Shown here: positions 25,808 through 34,867 of the stretch, in pieces
How positions within the stretch are numbered: the first letter of the stretch is position 1
Layout: each line of letters opens with the position of its first letter
Assembly: GCA_016788865.1 (NCBI GenBank)
Contig: JAEUSB010000075.1
Location: 1-64,000, forward strand
Direction of reading: 5' to 3'
Origin: Leptospirales bacterium
Lineage (GTDB): Bacteria > Spirochaetota > Leptospiria > Leptospirales > Leptonemataceae
Length of the DNA stretch: 64,000 bases
The notes under the pieces: model-generated
What the model was told of the DNA's origin: nothing
The model's database searches: none
The model's input: the letters and a program-made list of their open reading frames with translations, nothing else
Program-made: the position numbers and the translations under genes

Positions 25808-27022
25808 ATGTATGATCGATGCTCCGGATTTCAGGAGAAAGCACTTCAGCAATTTGATTTGATTGCGCGCGACGCTGGCCTGTTTTCCGCCCGTTGGGCA
25901 AGACGGATACACCGTGCCTCACGGCTACCCGGCTTCCTGGGTGATGTTTTTATCCTGAATTGTCACACCCTTCGTGAGCCGACCGAAAAGGCACCAATCC
26001 TCGCGTTTTCTCATAAGAAGATACACGATCTTTTTACCGTGGTGGAGCTCGCGCTGGCACGATCATTTCCAATGCATGGACACACCGTTATTGCCCAGGG
26101 CGGCCTTTTCAGCGGAATGTATGTCTACCGGGACTGGGTTCCTCTGTTCTTTAAGCGCTGGCCATTCCGCATGTTCAGCGAAATCCTCTCCCGATTCATT
26201 GGCCGCAAGATTGAAAGCCTTCTTCGCGGAGCAAACTGCCATCCGGTCTATCGTCGATTCCGCGATGTTCCGTCTCGTAAGGTTTACGATAGCTATGTCT
26301 TTTCAGGTAAGCGAATTTCTGGGATGACCTATGATCAGTTTACCGAATACACTCGCAATGAAACCCAGAAGTCAATCGAAGCCGTGCGCACGAACATACA
26401 GGATAAGAATAAGTCGCTGGTGATTTTCCCTGAAGGGAAGTATCAGCAGAGCGGCGCAATCGGAAAGCTGAACGCCTTCTTGATGAGTGTCGCCCAGGAA
26501 TCCGGTCATCCGCTCTTGACTCTGTCGATTACCTATGACGAACTTTGCCCCGACAAACGAGGTAGAATTGACACCTTCATAACGGTCAACAGAATCGAAA
26601 ATCAGGACAAACTCGCAAAAGCCACGACAAACAGTCTACAGACCAACACTGCGGTCACGGCCAGCAATCTGCTGGCTTTGATACTCCTTGAAGCCGGAAC
26701 CCAAACCGAAATCAGTTCTATGGAAAGTAATCTGGAAAAAATGTCGCATGCGCTTCCAGCGTTAGCGTTGCCATTTGATGAGCGGCTACTCGACGTTAAC
26801 TTCAGAAAAGATCGGATCGAGCGCATGCTCGCCGCCAGGAAGAACTGGTTTAAGCGGTCAAACAATGCATTGAAGCTGGTGAGTTCTGAGATGGCAAAAT
26901 TTCAGACCTCAGAACGAACCGTAAACGACCTGGAGTGGAACAAGAACAACATTCAGCACGCAATCCCGGCACTGATGCAGATCTTGCGAGAACCTCCAGC
27001 CGGTAACGGCTCGGGGCAGTAA
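25808..27022 (+). CDS. PlsB/PlsC-superfamily acyltransferase
   Basis: A 404-residue product from ATG 25808 (a TTG at 25763 would add 15). The glycerolipid acyltransferase HX4D motif appears as SHKKIHDLF and the second conserved block as [12 protein letters not shown]. The region between ([20 protein letters not shown]) fits the PlsB-like layout more than small PlsC enzymes. A C-terminal helical part follows. It is expected to transfer an acyl chain to a glycerol-phosphate or lysolipid at the inner membrane. The exact acceptor is not readable. No Shine-Dalgarno is obvious for either start. Confidence 0.8.
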   Translation: MYDRCSGFQEKALQQFDLIARDAGLFSARWARRIHRASRLPGFLGDVFILNCHTLREPTEKAPILAFSHKKIHDLFTVVELALARSFPMHGHTVIAQGGLFSGMYVYRDWVPLFFKRWPFRMFSEILSRFIGRKIESLLRGANCHPVYRRFRDVPSRKVYDSYVFSGKRISGMTYDQFTEYTRNETQKSIEAVRTNIQDKNKSLVIFPEGKYQQSGAIGKLNAFLMSVAQESGHPLLTLSITYDELCPDKRGRIDTFITVNRIENQDKLAKATTNSLQTNTAVTASNLLALILLEAGTQTEISSMESNLEKMSHALPALALPFDERLLDVNFRKDRIERMLAARKNWFKRSNNALKLVSSEMAKFQTSERTVNDLEWNKNNIQHAIPALMQILREPPAGNGSGQ

Positions 27023-27041
27023 GCTTTTCGAGAATGCTTAC
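27019..27041. terminator. Weak hairpin between convergent genes
   Basis: GTAAGC and GCTTAC pair across an 11-base loop that can extend by two or three weak pairs, exactly between the stops of the acyltransferase and the SpoIIE-TPR gene. It has no strong T-run. Confidence 0.35.
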
Positions 27042-27042
27042 G

Positions 27043-30000
27043 TTATGCGGCTCTTCGCAGTTGCTCAAGTCGCCTTTTCGCATTAGCGTTGTCCGGCTCG
27101 ATTGCGAGCGCTGCGTCCAGTAAAGCTTCCGCCCTGTTCGTATTGCCCATTCGCGCATAGACCTCGGCCAGATTGATCAGGTTCTTGATGTGACGTGGAT
27201 TCCTGAGCTTTACCCGCTCACCAAAATCTGCGGCTCGATCATACTTGCGAACCTTCTTCAAGCAGTAGGACGCAATGTAGACAAACTCTGTATCCCCGGG
27301 TCGGAGGTAAGTGTAATCCTCAGCGAGCGGCGCTGCCTTTTCAAATTGCTTGGTCTTCACGTAAGCCAGAGCCAAACGTTTTACAACCTCCGGATGGCGA
27401 TCATCCAGGCGCAGCGCAGCCTCGAGCGCCGCAGTAGCTTCATCCGCCTTATCGCTCTTAAGCAACTCTTGCGATTTCATTAAAAGACTGCGAATCTCGT
27501 TCGCTGTTGGAGATTCTGCCCTTCCTTCGCCACCCGCTTCGCGGTACCCCACGCGAATGAAGGTCAGATCATCGATAATTGTGCCGGAAGCCTGCAGCCG
27601 TTCGAAGATCGTTTGCAGATCTGCCTTTGCCTCTTCAACGTGCCCGAGGATTAATGATTCATCCTCATTCATGAACGGTTCGCGACCTTCCTGTGACATG
27701 AGAATATCATCTCTACCGTCAGACCCCACAATCATGACGTCACCAGGCTCCAGCTGGAAGGTACGAATAAAGATATTCCCAGAAACAGCGGGCGATCCCA
27801 GCTTCTGGAAGTAGGTCTCATGATCCATGAACGCGGCTTTTCCCCGGCGATACAACATCGAGAATGGGTGTTCCGCGTTTATATAGTAAAGCAGGCCTGA
27901 CTGTTCGTCGATTACACCGATAACAAGCGAGACCATCATAGAGCATTCAAAAGCCTCGAAAACTTTGTGGAGTTCAATGAACGCATTTTTGATCCAGCGC
28001 TCCGGAAACTGGTCTTGCATACTCGCCGAGAGATGCGTCCGCTCAAGAATTGCCTCAAATACAGATCCAAGGACGAGTGCCCCGCCAGCACCCTGCATTG
28101 ATTTACCCATTGCGTCCGCGTTCATAAACACTATGAAGGGTCTTCCACCCAATTTAAGGTTATTCGACATACAGAGATCCCCGCCGATCTCTTCATTCCA
28201 ATGCCGGAAGGTGAAGTTCTTCTTTTGCTTTTGAAAGAATTCAATGGAAACAGCGTCGCTCTTTGCGCGATTTGCCCGCAAAGGCCGCAGCAACAGCGCC
28301 GTCAGGAAGTAGTCACCATCTTGCTGCGTCTTGAGGCTTTGAACCTGGGTCAATGTTTCCTGCAGTTCCGCAGTCCTTTCTTTTACTTTTTCTTCCAGTG
28401 AATTTGCGTACTCCTGCAGTTTCTGTCTCGCATCCCGAATTGATTCCACCATTCCGTTGAAACTTCGAGTAAGGAAGCCTATCTCATCTTCCACGCGAGG
28501 TGGGATCGAAACCGAAAGATCGCCCTGGTTCACCTTCACAACTCCATTTACGAGCGCTTCAAGAGGCGTCAGGAGTGCCGTAGAAAAGAAGATTCTGAAG
28601 CCAACAAGAACAAAGAGCAATGTTCCAACCAACACCAGTACGATCTTTACTGCCGTTCTATGGACAAACTCGCGATAGTTTGAATACGGGAAGCCCAGCT
28701 CCGTAACCGTGTTTCCGTTCATGAACATATACGATACGAATTGGTCTTTCCCATCGCGTGAATCGCGGTACCAGCGATAGCCTGGGGCGTGCGCCGGGGT
28801 AAGATATTCAAGAACCTCGGCGCGAAGCGCTGCGCCCTCCGACTTGCTCTGCTGTAGATGCTCTTGAATTACTTTCCGGAATGGCGCAAATTCTTTGCCC
28901 GCGCCGACCAAAAAAGTTTCAAGTCCAGATCTAAACTTTGCCTCTGGAATCTGATTGATCTGGTAGGTGCGACGAATGATAGGACGCTCCATAGATTTCA
29001 AATAGCCCAGTATAGCTTCAGGTCCCACGCTCTTTTCAAGGCGAACGTATTCACGGATGCCTGCAGCATACCCTGCAAACGCGCGGGGTGACGTTTCCAG
29101 AAGCCCATCCAACTTCGCTTGAAAATCCTGCTCTCCTAGCTTTCCGATGCGATCGATCAAGGCGGTGTTCTCAAACTCATGCCGCAATTTCACAAAATCA
29201 ATCTGGGCAGCACCCCCGGAAACAGGAAGCATTGGGGCTTGAGATCGATTCGCTGATTCAGAGGCATTGTCTGTTGGAGTGGTTCTCGCCGGTGGAGTTG
29301 CGCCGTCGCTTGCAGGTGCCCCCTTTTCAGGCTCGATTGCGCGATAAGAAAATGCATATCGCACCAGATCGGATTTCTGTCCGCGCATGAATAGAGCACC
29401 CTCGCGACGGTAGATGTCGTCAAATGACTGTTCTGTGTTCTGCAAACTGAAATACGCAACGGTCTGGAAGACCACGAGAATCGTTACCAGGGAAATCCCG
29501 GTGATCTTCACCATAAAAGTAGTTCGGTCGGACGTATTGTTGATGAAAAGAATAACGACAGAGAAACAGGCAAACACACTCAGCAGAGTGAAGAGTGTCG
29601 TGAAAGTATTCCGATCCATCAAGCCGACGCGGGAGAGCACGTTGAGAATTCCTGGGATCAAGGTTGCGAACAAAAAGCTCACAACCAGGCCAAGCACAAC
29701 CCACCGATCCCGACCTTTTTGACGAATACCTTTCACAACGCCATAAACTATGTAGATTAATGCATTGAGGATAATCACGAAACCAACGCGACTGCTCAAT
29801 TCTTCAGCGTCAAAATCCCATAGATGACCGGAGAAATGGTATGTGACGGAAACTTTGCTAGTGGCATACGCAAAGTAGGCAACGACAGCAAGAGCCACGA
29901 TCCATTGTGCTATCATCAGATAGCGAACACCTCGCTTGGCCGGGTTTGGATAATTCAGCAAGAATTGCAAGATGTGCGTACTGGACGCGATAGAGCCAAT

Positions 30001-30231
30001 GATCGTAAAATACCGATGGCGAACGGCGCCCATGTCATACAGAGAATGTGCAAGGCAAAAGGCAAAGCTGAGCAAAGCCGCGCAAGCGAAGAAGCCGGCC
30101 ACATGCACGGTGCCCTTTGACTTCTCTTTGATTGTCAGTGCGAAGAGGCTGGAGAGACCGGTGAACAGGGCAACGATGAGGTAGCCTATAGCGAAATAAT
30201 TCCAGAAAAACCGGTCAAAAACCTCAAACAT
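27043..30231 (-). CDS. Large membrane SpoIIE phosphatase with 7TM, HAMP and TPR domains
   Basis: A 1062-residue signalling protein. Order: seven hydrophobic segments (about 10-250, histidine-kinase-7TM-like); another helix (about 257-276); an extracytoplasmic region (about 280-540) with a Pro/Thr/Ala linker; a helix (545-566); HAMP with coiled coil (about 566-650, containing EEKVKERTAELQETLTQVQS); a PP2C domain (about 665-890); and TPR repeats (905-1062). The PP2C part has EEIGGDLCMSN, VFMNADAMGKSMQGA and IVGSDGRDDI, a variant of the usual SDG and DGHG metal motifs. It should dephosphorylate a STAS protein in response to an external signal. Confidence 0.85.
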   Translation of the reverse strand: MFEVFDRFFWNYFAIGYLIVALFTGLSSLFALTIKEKSKGTVHVAGFFACAALLSFAFCLAHSLYDMGAVRHRYFTIIGSIASSTHILQFLLNYPNPAKRGVRYLMIAQWIVALAVVAYFAYATSKVSVTYHFSGHLWDFDAEELSSRVGFVIILNALIYIVYGVVKGIRQKGRDRWVVLGLVVSFLFATLIPGILNVLSRVGLMDRNTFTTLFTLLSVFACFSVVILFINNTSDRTTFMVKITGISLVTILVVFQTVAYFSLQNTEQSFDDIYRREGALFMRGQKSDLVRYAFSYRAIEPEKGAPASDGATPPARTTPTDNASESANRSQAPMLPVSGGAAQIDFVKLRHEFENTALIDRIGKLGEQDFQAKLDGLLETSPRAFAGYAAGIREYVRLEKSVGPEAILGYLKSMERPIIRRTYQINQIPEAKFRSGLETFLVGAGKEFAPFRKVIQEHLQQSKSEGAALRAEVLEYLTPAHAPGYRWYRDSRDGKDQFVSYMFMNGNTVTELGFPYSNYREFVHRTAVKIVLVLVGTLLFVLVGFRIFFSTALLTPLEALVNGVVKVNQGDLSVSIPPRVEDEIGFLTRSFNGMVESIRDARQKLQEYANSLEEKVKERTAELQETLTQVQSLKTQQDGDYFLTALLLRPLRANRAKSDAVSIEFFQKQKKNFTFRHWNEEIGGDLCMSNNLKLGGRPFIVFMNADAMGKSMQGAGGALVLGSVFEAILERTHLSASMQDQFPERWIKNAFIELHKVFEAFECSMMVSLVIGVIDEQSGLLYYINAEHPFSMLYRRGKAAFMDHETYFQKLGSPAVSGNIFIRTFQLEPGDVMIVGSDGRDDILMSQEGREPFMNEDESLILGHVEEAKADLQTIFERLQASGTIIDDLTFIRVGYREAGGEGRAESPTANEIRSLLMKSQELLKSDKADEATAALEAALRLDDRHPEVVKRLALAYVKTKQFEKAAPLAEDYTYLRPGDTEFVYIASYCLKKVRKYDRAADFGERVKLRNPRHIKNLINLAEVYARMGNTNRAEALLDAALAIEPDNANAKRRLEQLRRAA

Positions 30232-30363
30232 TTGTATCCCCTTCCAGGGATGGACTCTTCACGCCACACAGGCAACGTCAAGCCATCCTGATTTTTTTCT
30301 TCTAAAACAAAGGGCGAAGGTAAAAAGAATGACAATCCGTCGCCGCCCTGGAACCGTTAGTCT

Positions 30364-30711
30364 GTGGATCTGGCCGGTCGTATTCTTCACTGGACTTCAA
30401 GGTTCTTCTTTCCGTTATCACTCTTGCCCCTGCTCTTTCCTTACGTGCCGGTCCTACTCTTTGTCCTGGCAGGGGCAGCAATTGTTGTCTACCTGGGGGA
30501 GCGCAAGACCGGTGGACTCCCACTTACTCAATCGCGCAGCTTTCACGTAATGCGCCTGTGCGCCATTGGAGGCATCCTCAACGCAACGCTGTATTTTGGG
30601 TTGCTACTACATTCGCAGGCGTGCATCCTTCGACCGCTTTCAAATCAGCTCGAGCCTGTTCGCGAGTATTACCGCGGCCAGGGACAAACTGAATCCAGGA
30701 GTAACCAATGA
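30364..30711 (+). CDS. Small membrane protein upstream of a glycosyltransferase
   Basis: A 115-residue product from GTG 30364 with three hydrophobic stretches (about 12-30, 28-45 and 65-88) and a polar C-terminus (EPVREYYRGQGQTESRSNQ). The stop overlaps the next ATG by four bases (ATGA), which supports a real translated gene coupled to the glycosyltransferase. No family is recognised. It might anchor or assist the glycosyltransferase, which is inference from position only. Confidence 0.6.
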   Translation: MDLAGRILHWTSRFFFPLSLLPLLFPYVPVLLFVLAGAAIVVYLGERKTGGLPLTQSRSFHVMRLCAIGGILNATLYFGLLLHSQACILRPLSNQLEPVREYYRGQGQTESRSNQ

Positions 30712-31985
30712 ACATTGTGATTTTCACGGACACCTATCTTCCCAAGATTGATGGGATTTGCATTTCTGTGGACCACTTTACGCGAATCCTCGGCGGTCGC
30801 GGACACAATTTTGTAATATGCGCACCCAAATATGGCGATAACGACATTGATCATATTGCAGACAACATTCAAGTTATCAGATTCAAGAATGCGCCGCTTC
30901 CATCCTATCCCGACATAAAAGTTGTCTTGCCATCGCACAAAAAGATCACGCGCGCCATGACTATGTTTCCGCCGGATCTGGTTCACATTCAAACACCAGG
31001 ATTGCTTGGTCAGTACGGTGTTCTCGCAGCCAAGATGTACGGCGTCCCGTTAGTTGGAACGTATCATACACTTGTGTCAGAGCAGGACACCTACATATCT
31101 CTGTATCGACTCCTGAAGGTTGATACACTGCTCGATTATTTCAAATCGCATAAGAAGGTTGAAAAGCGCCTGGACAAGATCGAACGCAAGGAAAGCAAAT
31201 CTCTAAAGAGCCAGATCATTTATAAACTTACTCTTGGTGTCTATCAAGCAGGCGAGCTTATCATTAGCCCCAGCCATCTTATAAAGAAAGACCTTCAAGA
31301 CGGTGGTGCGACTACTCCGATTGAGGTTGTCTCCAATGGAATGGACCTTGATCGGTTTCGAGGTGTTGTTCGCGAAAAACCCACGACGGGCCCAAAGCTA
31401 TTGCACGTGGGCCGCATTTCATTTGAGAAAAATTGCCAGGTAGTCATCAAAGCATTCGCATTGATGCTTGAGAAATTCCCAAACGCCACTCTGGACATTG
31501 TGGGCGATGGCCCTGCGCTCACATCAATCAAGATCGAAGCCAAACACCTTGGCGTATTCGACAAAATGAATTTCCCAGGATTTGTACCGCACGGCACTCT
31601 TCACGAACTCTATCCAAAGTACGATCTGTTCATGACTGCATCCACTATGGAAACCCAGGGACTTGTGGTCCTTGAGGCAATGGCCTGCGGCCTCCCCTGC
31701 GTGGGCGTCAACGCTTACGCACTGCCAGAGTTGATTCAGAATGATCGAAACGGATTTATTGTTGAGCCTTTCGATCACATTCAGATGGCAGAGCGAGCCA
31801 TGCAGCTCTTAAACGACGGAGAACTATACAAGAAGTTCTCTGCGCAGAGCTTGTCTATTGCCAGCGAGCATGAAGTGCATGCCTGCGCAGATAGATTGGA
31901 GAGCGTCTACCAGAGTGTCATTGACAAGCACCGGGCCCGCAAGGCCTCTGGCGGAGGCGGAATCCTCAGCGGCTTCTTGCAGTAG
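30708..31985 (+). CDS. GT4-family glycosyltransferase, diacylglycerol-glucosyltransferase-like
   Basis: A 425-residue GT-B fold enzyme. The N-terminal domain starts NIVIFTDTYLPKIDGICISV, with the acceptor-domain segment YPDIKVVLPSHKKI. The donor half has LLHVGRISFEKN and the EX7E motif in ASTMETQGLVVLEAMACGLP. The sequence style resembles alpha-monoglucosyldiacylglycerol synthases and PimA-like enzymes, so a membrane glycolipid product is plausible, but other sugar acceptors cannot be excluded. It overlaps the small membrane-protein gene. The C-terminal tail is Gly-rich. Confidence 0.85.
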   Translation: MNIVIFTDTYLPKIDGICISVDHFTRILGGRGHNFVICAPKYGDNDIDHIADNIQVIRFKNAPLPSYPDIKVVLPSHKKITRAMTMFPPDLVHIQTPGLLGQYGVLAAKMYGVPLVGTYHTLVSEQDTYISLYRLLKVDTLLDYFKSHKKVEKRLDKIERKESKSLKSQIIYKLTLGVYQAGELIISPSHLIKKDLQDGGATTPIEVVSNGMDLDRFRGVVREKPTTGPKLLHVGRISFEKNCQVVIKAFALMLEKFPNATLDIVGDGPALTSIKIEAKHLGVFDKMNFPGFVPHGTLHELYPKYDLFMTASTMETQGLVVLEAMACGLPCVGVNAYALPELIQNDRNGFIVEPFDHIQMAERAMQLLNDGELYKKFSAQSLSIASEHEVHACADRLESVYQSVIDKHRARKASGGGGILSGFLQ

Positions 31986-32005
31986 AGTTCGCAGAAGAGC
32001 CAGCC

Positions 32006-32704
32006 CTAGCGGGCGCTCACGTAGTTCTCAGTGAAAGGAATTTCAATCCTGGCAATGGTGCCGCGCTCTTCCGGGCCAATGCGAAACAGACTGGCGTCTA
32101 TGTTTTCGCCCTTCAATAGCAATATGTTCAATGCAAAGCCCAGACCTTCTCCTTCTGTCTGATCAGCATGATCGTTGAAGTATTCGTGAAGACTTTCGTA
32201 TTGCATTGCTTTCTGGAACTTCTCGCGAATACGTTCCTCATCTTGAGGCAAGATGGCCTTATTGTTGATAATTTCGATTCGCAAACCGTCTTCGGTGTGC
32301 GTGAATATCATCTTAACCTGCAACCCCATCTGGCTGGCTTTGTCCGCATAGGTCTCAAGCCACGTTCTGGTCAATGCCTGGGATTTGAACATGGGAAGAC
32401 CGCGTTCATAGTCCTGCTCATTTGCTATATCCAGGCCCTTTTCTGCAAAAAAAACATGCTTCATGTTGGCTTTAGTGGCATTGGTCGCCAGCTCCAGGGC
32501 GCAGGTAAACAGTGCATCTTTCAAATGCGCACGCCCGTAGCGGGCAAGGATTCTCTCCACCGTTAGCTGCAATTGCTTTTCAACAGCTTCATCCACTCGG
32601 AATGATACAATCTCAATTTTACTTCCGTCGTTCAGAGCGATTTCCAAATTCTTTTCAATTTCAAAGTAATTCACCTTGTAAACCTGCAGACGATGAACTT
32701 CCAA
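32006..32704 (-). CDS. GHKL-type ATPase domain protein, possible RsbW-like regulator
   Basis: A 232-residue protein read from TTG 32704 (a GTG ten codons later is possible). The N-box is FTCALELATNATKANMKHVF, the ATP-lid glycines are in TEGEGLGFALNILL, and the strand RGTIARIEIPF closes the domain. It lacks a HisKA or receiver, so it may be a stand-alone kinase of the anti-sigma type or an inactive ATP-binding regulator. Several STAS and SpoIIE genes in the window would complete a partner-switching circuit. That link is inference. Confidence 0.65.
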   Translation of the reverse strand: MEVHRLQVYKVNYFEIEKNLEIALNDGSKIEIVSFRVDEAVEKQLQLTVERILARYGRAHLKDALFTCALELATNATKANMKHVFFAEKGLDIANEQDYERGLPMFKSQALTRTWLETYADKASQMGLQVKMIFTHTEDGLRIEIINNKAILPQDEERIREKFQKAMQYESLHEYFNDHADQTEGEGLGFALNILLLKGENIDASLFRIGPEERGTIARIEIPFTENYVSAR

Positions 32705-32826
32705 CTTTTGTTACAAGTTCAGACGGAATGATTGTCAAAACTTTCAAAACAGACAAGAAGAAAATCATGATCCAGACCGCGAATTATGTCCCATTTCCTG
32801 CGAACCCTCGGAATTCCGACGCAAGC

Positions 32827-33639
32827 TCAAGACTTGCGGGGCTTGTTAAGATTCTTGCTCAGGATTCCGCGCACATTTTTCCAACTGGATTTGGTTACCA
32901 GAAACCTGGGAAGCTTGAGGGGCTCCGCGTTCAACTCCAGTGGAACCTGAACGACTCCATGGTTGATGGTAAACGCATATTTGAAGCCGGCCTGCGCCAA
33001 CTCATCCCGGGCAAGGTCAGAGTATACGCCAAACGGATATGCAAAGAGCTCCATCTTTCGGCCGAGCTTTGATTCAAGCGTGTCGCGTGAGCCGTATATT
33101 TCTTTGAGAAACTCTTTCTTGTCCTTCTTGTATTGTTTCTCGTTCAAGAACAAGTGATAGAATCCATGCGCCCCCGCGCTCGCACCGTCGTTTAGAAAAC
33201 CCTTAATCTCTGCATAACTCATGGCATACGGGACAGATTTGCGATCGAGAATCCCAGGATAGAGAAATAGCAATGGCTTTACGCCATGGGGCTTGAGTGC
33301 ACTGTTATAGACGGCGTTCAGAGAATTATTACCATCATCAATCGTAATCCAAACGTTGTTATCTCCGGTAACACGGCCAGCCAGAACATCTTCGGTTTTG
33401 ACGAACCGATAACCCATGGAAGCCATTTCCTCGATCTGCTTTTTGAACTCCTCCGGGGCCACATCATAGTCCGTCTTGCGATTCATGAAGGTGTGGTAGC
33501 AAAGGACATGCACACTCCCCCGCGCATCAAGCCCCTTGCCCATGGGGCCAGAAAGCGCGACAAGAACGAGAGAAACACATCTCAAGAATGTTTTGAAACT
33601 CAAAGCTGACTCAGAGAGGATGGAGAGTATTTTCAGCAA
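32827..33639 (-). CDS. Polysaccharide deacetylase (NodB-fold), exported
   Basis: A 270-residue carbohydrate esterase 4-like protein. A hydrophobic N-terminus (TFLRCVSLVLVALSG) suggests export. The start at TTG 33639 is uncertain, as two later TTG codons would also keep the signal. Motifs: VLCYHTF, the metal-site aspartates in WITIDDGNNS (usual FDDG), AGAHGFYHLFL in place of SHTxxH, and FAYPFGVYSD. It probably removes acetyl groups from a cell-wall or capsule sugar. Neighbours (pyrophosphatase, GHKL ATPase) do not identify the substrate. Confidence 0.8.
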   Translation of the reverse strand: MLKILSILSESALSFKTFLRCVSLVLVALSGPMGKGLDARGSVHVLCYHTFMNRKTDYDVAPEEFKKQIEEMASMGYRFVKTEDVLAGRVTGDNNVWITIDDGNNSLNAVYNSALKPHGVKPLLFLYPGILDRKSVPYAMSYAEIKGFLNDGASAGAHGFYHLFLNEKQYKKDKKEFLKEIYGSRDTLESKLGRKMELFAYPFGVYSDLARDELAQAGFKYAFTINHGVVQVPLELNAEPLKLPRFLVTKSSWKNVRGILSKNLNKPRKS

Positions 33640-33681
33640 CTAACCTGCCGCTATCCGCCGACGTGGACCCTGGACCGTTGC

Positions 33682-34293
33682 TTACGCATAGTCACGGTCA
33701 TAATCTTCCATGGAAACTCGAATCACTTCGTGCGCCGCTTCCACCCCGTAAACCTCAGCAATCTGAACTTTTCTTGGACCGGCGCCTGGCATCTGCTTGT
33801 ACGTGAGAAAATAGTGCTTCAGGCGATCGAGAAGCGATTCAGGAATGTGCGGGAGATCGTGCACAGCGTCGAAAATCGGATCCCCTTTCATCACTGCGAT
33901 GATCTTGTCGTCCGCTTCACCCTTATCCACCATCCGCAAGCCGCCAATAGGCCTTGCGTTTAACAATATATCACTTCGTGTGATGGTCGCTTCGGCGAGC
34001 ACGCAAATATCAAGCGGATCACGATCTCCTTTCTCCACGCTGGCCGCCTTCTTTTTTGCAAGCTCCGCAATCCCGTTTCCGCAGAACGTCCGAGGGATGA
34101 ATCCGTACAGTGCCGGGCAAAGGCTTGAATAGAGCTGCGGTCTATCAATCTTCAAATGCCCCGTCTTCTTATCGAGCTCATACTTTACGGTATCGAGAGG
34201 GACAATTTCAATATAGGCTGTAACGATTTCCGGTGCATCGTCGCCCGGGCTGATGCCATGCCAGGGATGCGCGACGGTTTGGGGTGATCTCAT
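33682..34293 (-). CDS. ppa: Inorganic pyrophosphatase, family I
   Basis: A 203-residue cytoplasmic enzyme hydrolysing PPi to two phosphates. ATG 34293 (RSPQTVAHPWHGISPGDD) is chosen because the in-frame extension runs over the convergent MaoC gene. Active-site blocks: KYELDKKTGHLKIDR, YGFIPRTFCGNG, GDRDPLDICVLAE with the metal-binding aspartates, and DDKIIAVMKGDPIF. The HPWH N-terminus resembles a subgroup of spirochaete and eukaryote-like pyrophosphatases, as I recall. No clear Shine-Dalgarno precedes this ATG. Confidence 0.9.
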   Translation of the reverse strand: MRSPQTVAHPWHGISPGDDAPEIVTAYIEIVPLDTVKYELDKKTGHLKIDRPQLYSSLCPALYGFIPRTFCGNGIAELAKKKAASVEKGDRDPLDICVLAEATITRSDILLNARPIGGLRMVDKGEADDKIIAVMKGDPIFDAVHDLPHIPESLLDRLKHYFLTYKQMPGAGPRKVQIAEVYGVEAAHEVIRVSMEDYDRDYA

Positions 34294-34398
34294 GAGAGCC
34301 GGAATACGGAATGAGTCCAGGAATGCAATTAGATATGCGGCCAGATTCCCGCGAGAAAAGAGATTCACAACCTCCCAATGTGCCTGGAAATTTGCCGT

Positions 34399-34821
34399 AT
34401 GTACGCAAAGGGAAAAACTTTTGAAGAGATCAATGTTGGCGACACCGCCAGCTTTGCCAAAACAATCACAGAAACGGATATCTATCTTTTTGCAGGGATT
34501 AGCGGTGATTTCAATCCTCTTCATGTGGACGAGGAGTACGCCAAAACAACCCCATTCAAGACCCGGATTGCCCATGGTGGCCTGGCCGGCTCCCTCCTGG
34601 CGCCTGTCCTGGGAATGAAATTGCCTGGACTCGGAACCATGGCCCTTGAGGCCACGCAAAAATATCGCGCGCCTGTTTATCCCGGAGACACCATTACCTG
34701 CTCCGTTGAGGTAACTGGAAAAGTGGCGAGGCTAAAGGCCATCGATATGAAAGTTACCTGGACAAATCAAAAGGGCATCACAACCGGTAAGGGAACTTGC
34801 CGCGTCATTCCTCCGACTTGA
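34399..34821 (+). CDS. MaoC-like (R)-specific enoyl-CoA hydratase
   Basis: A 140-residue hot-dog fold protein from ATG 34399 (ATG 34378 would add 7). The hydratase motif FAGISGDFNPLHVDEEYAKT carries the catalytic Asp and His, followed by RIAHGGLAGSLLAPVLG. The end (VYPGDTITCSVEVTGK, then KVTWTNQKG) is typical. It would hydrate trans-2-enoyl-CoA to (R)-3-hydroxyacyl-CoA in fatty acid or polyester metabolism. It is convergent with the channel gene, with a shared hairpin in between. Confidence 0.88.
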   Translation: MYAKGKTFEEINVGDTASFAKTITETDIYLFAGISGDFNPLHVDEEYAKTTPFKTRIAHGGLAGSLLAPVLGMKLPGLGTMALEATQKYRAPVYPGDTITCSVEVTGKVARLKAIDMKVTWTNQKGITTGKGTCRVIPPT

Positions 34822-34834
34822 TCCGCTGCAATTA

Positions 34835-34857
34835 GATCCCGCCTTCCCAGCGGGATC
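34835..34857. terminator. Bidirectional terminator hairpin
   Basis: GATCCCGC (34835-34842) and GCGGGATC (34850-34857) form a perfect 8-bp GC-rich stem with a 7-base loop, placed between the convergent MaoC and channel genes. No T-run follows on either strand. Confidence 0.6.
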
Positions 34858-34867
34858 GTGCGGAATC

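Noticed and set aside
32512..33072. Plus-strand 186-codon frame opposite the deacetylase and GHKL genes
   Set aside because: It is antisense to two recognised genes and shows no domain or start signal.
34294..34659. In-frame N-terminal extension of the pyrophosphatase
   Set aside because: It lies over the MaoC gene on the opposite strand, and the pyrophosphatase core is complete from 34293.
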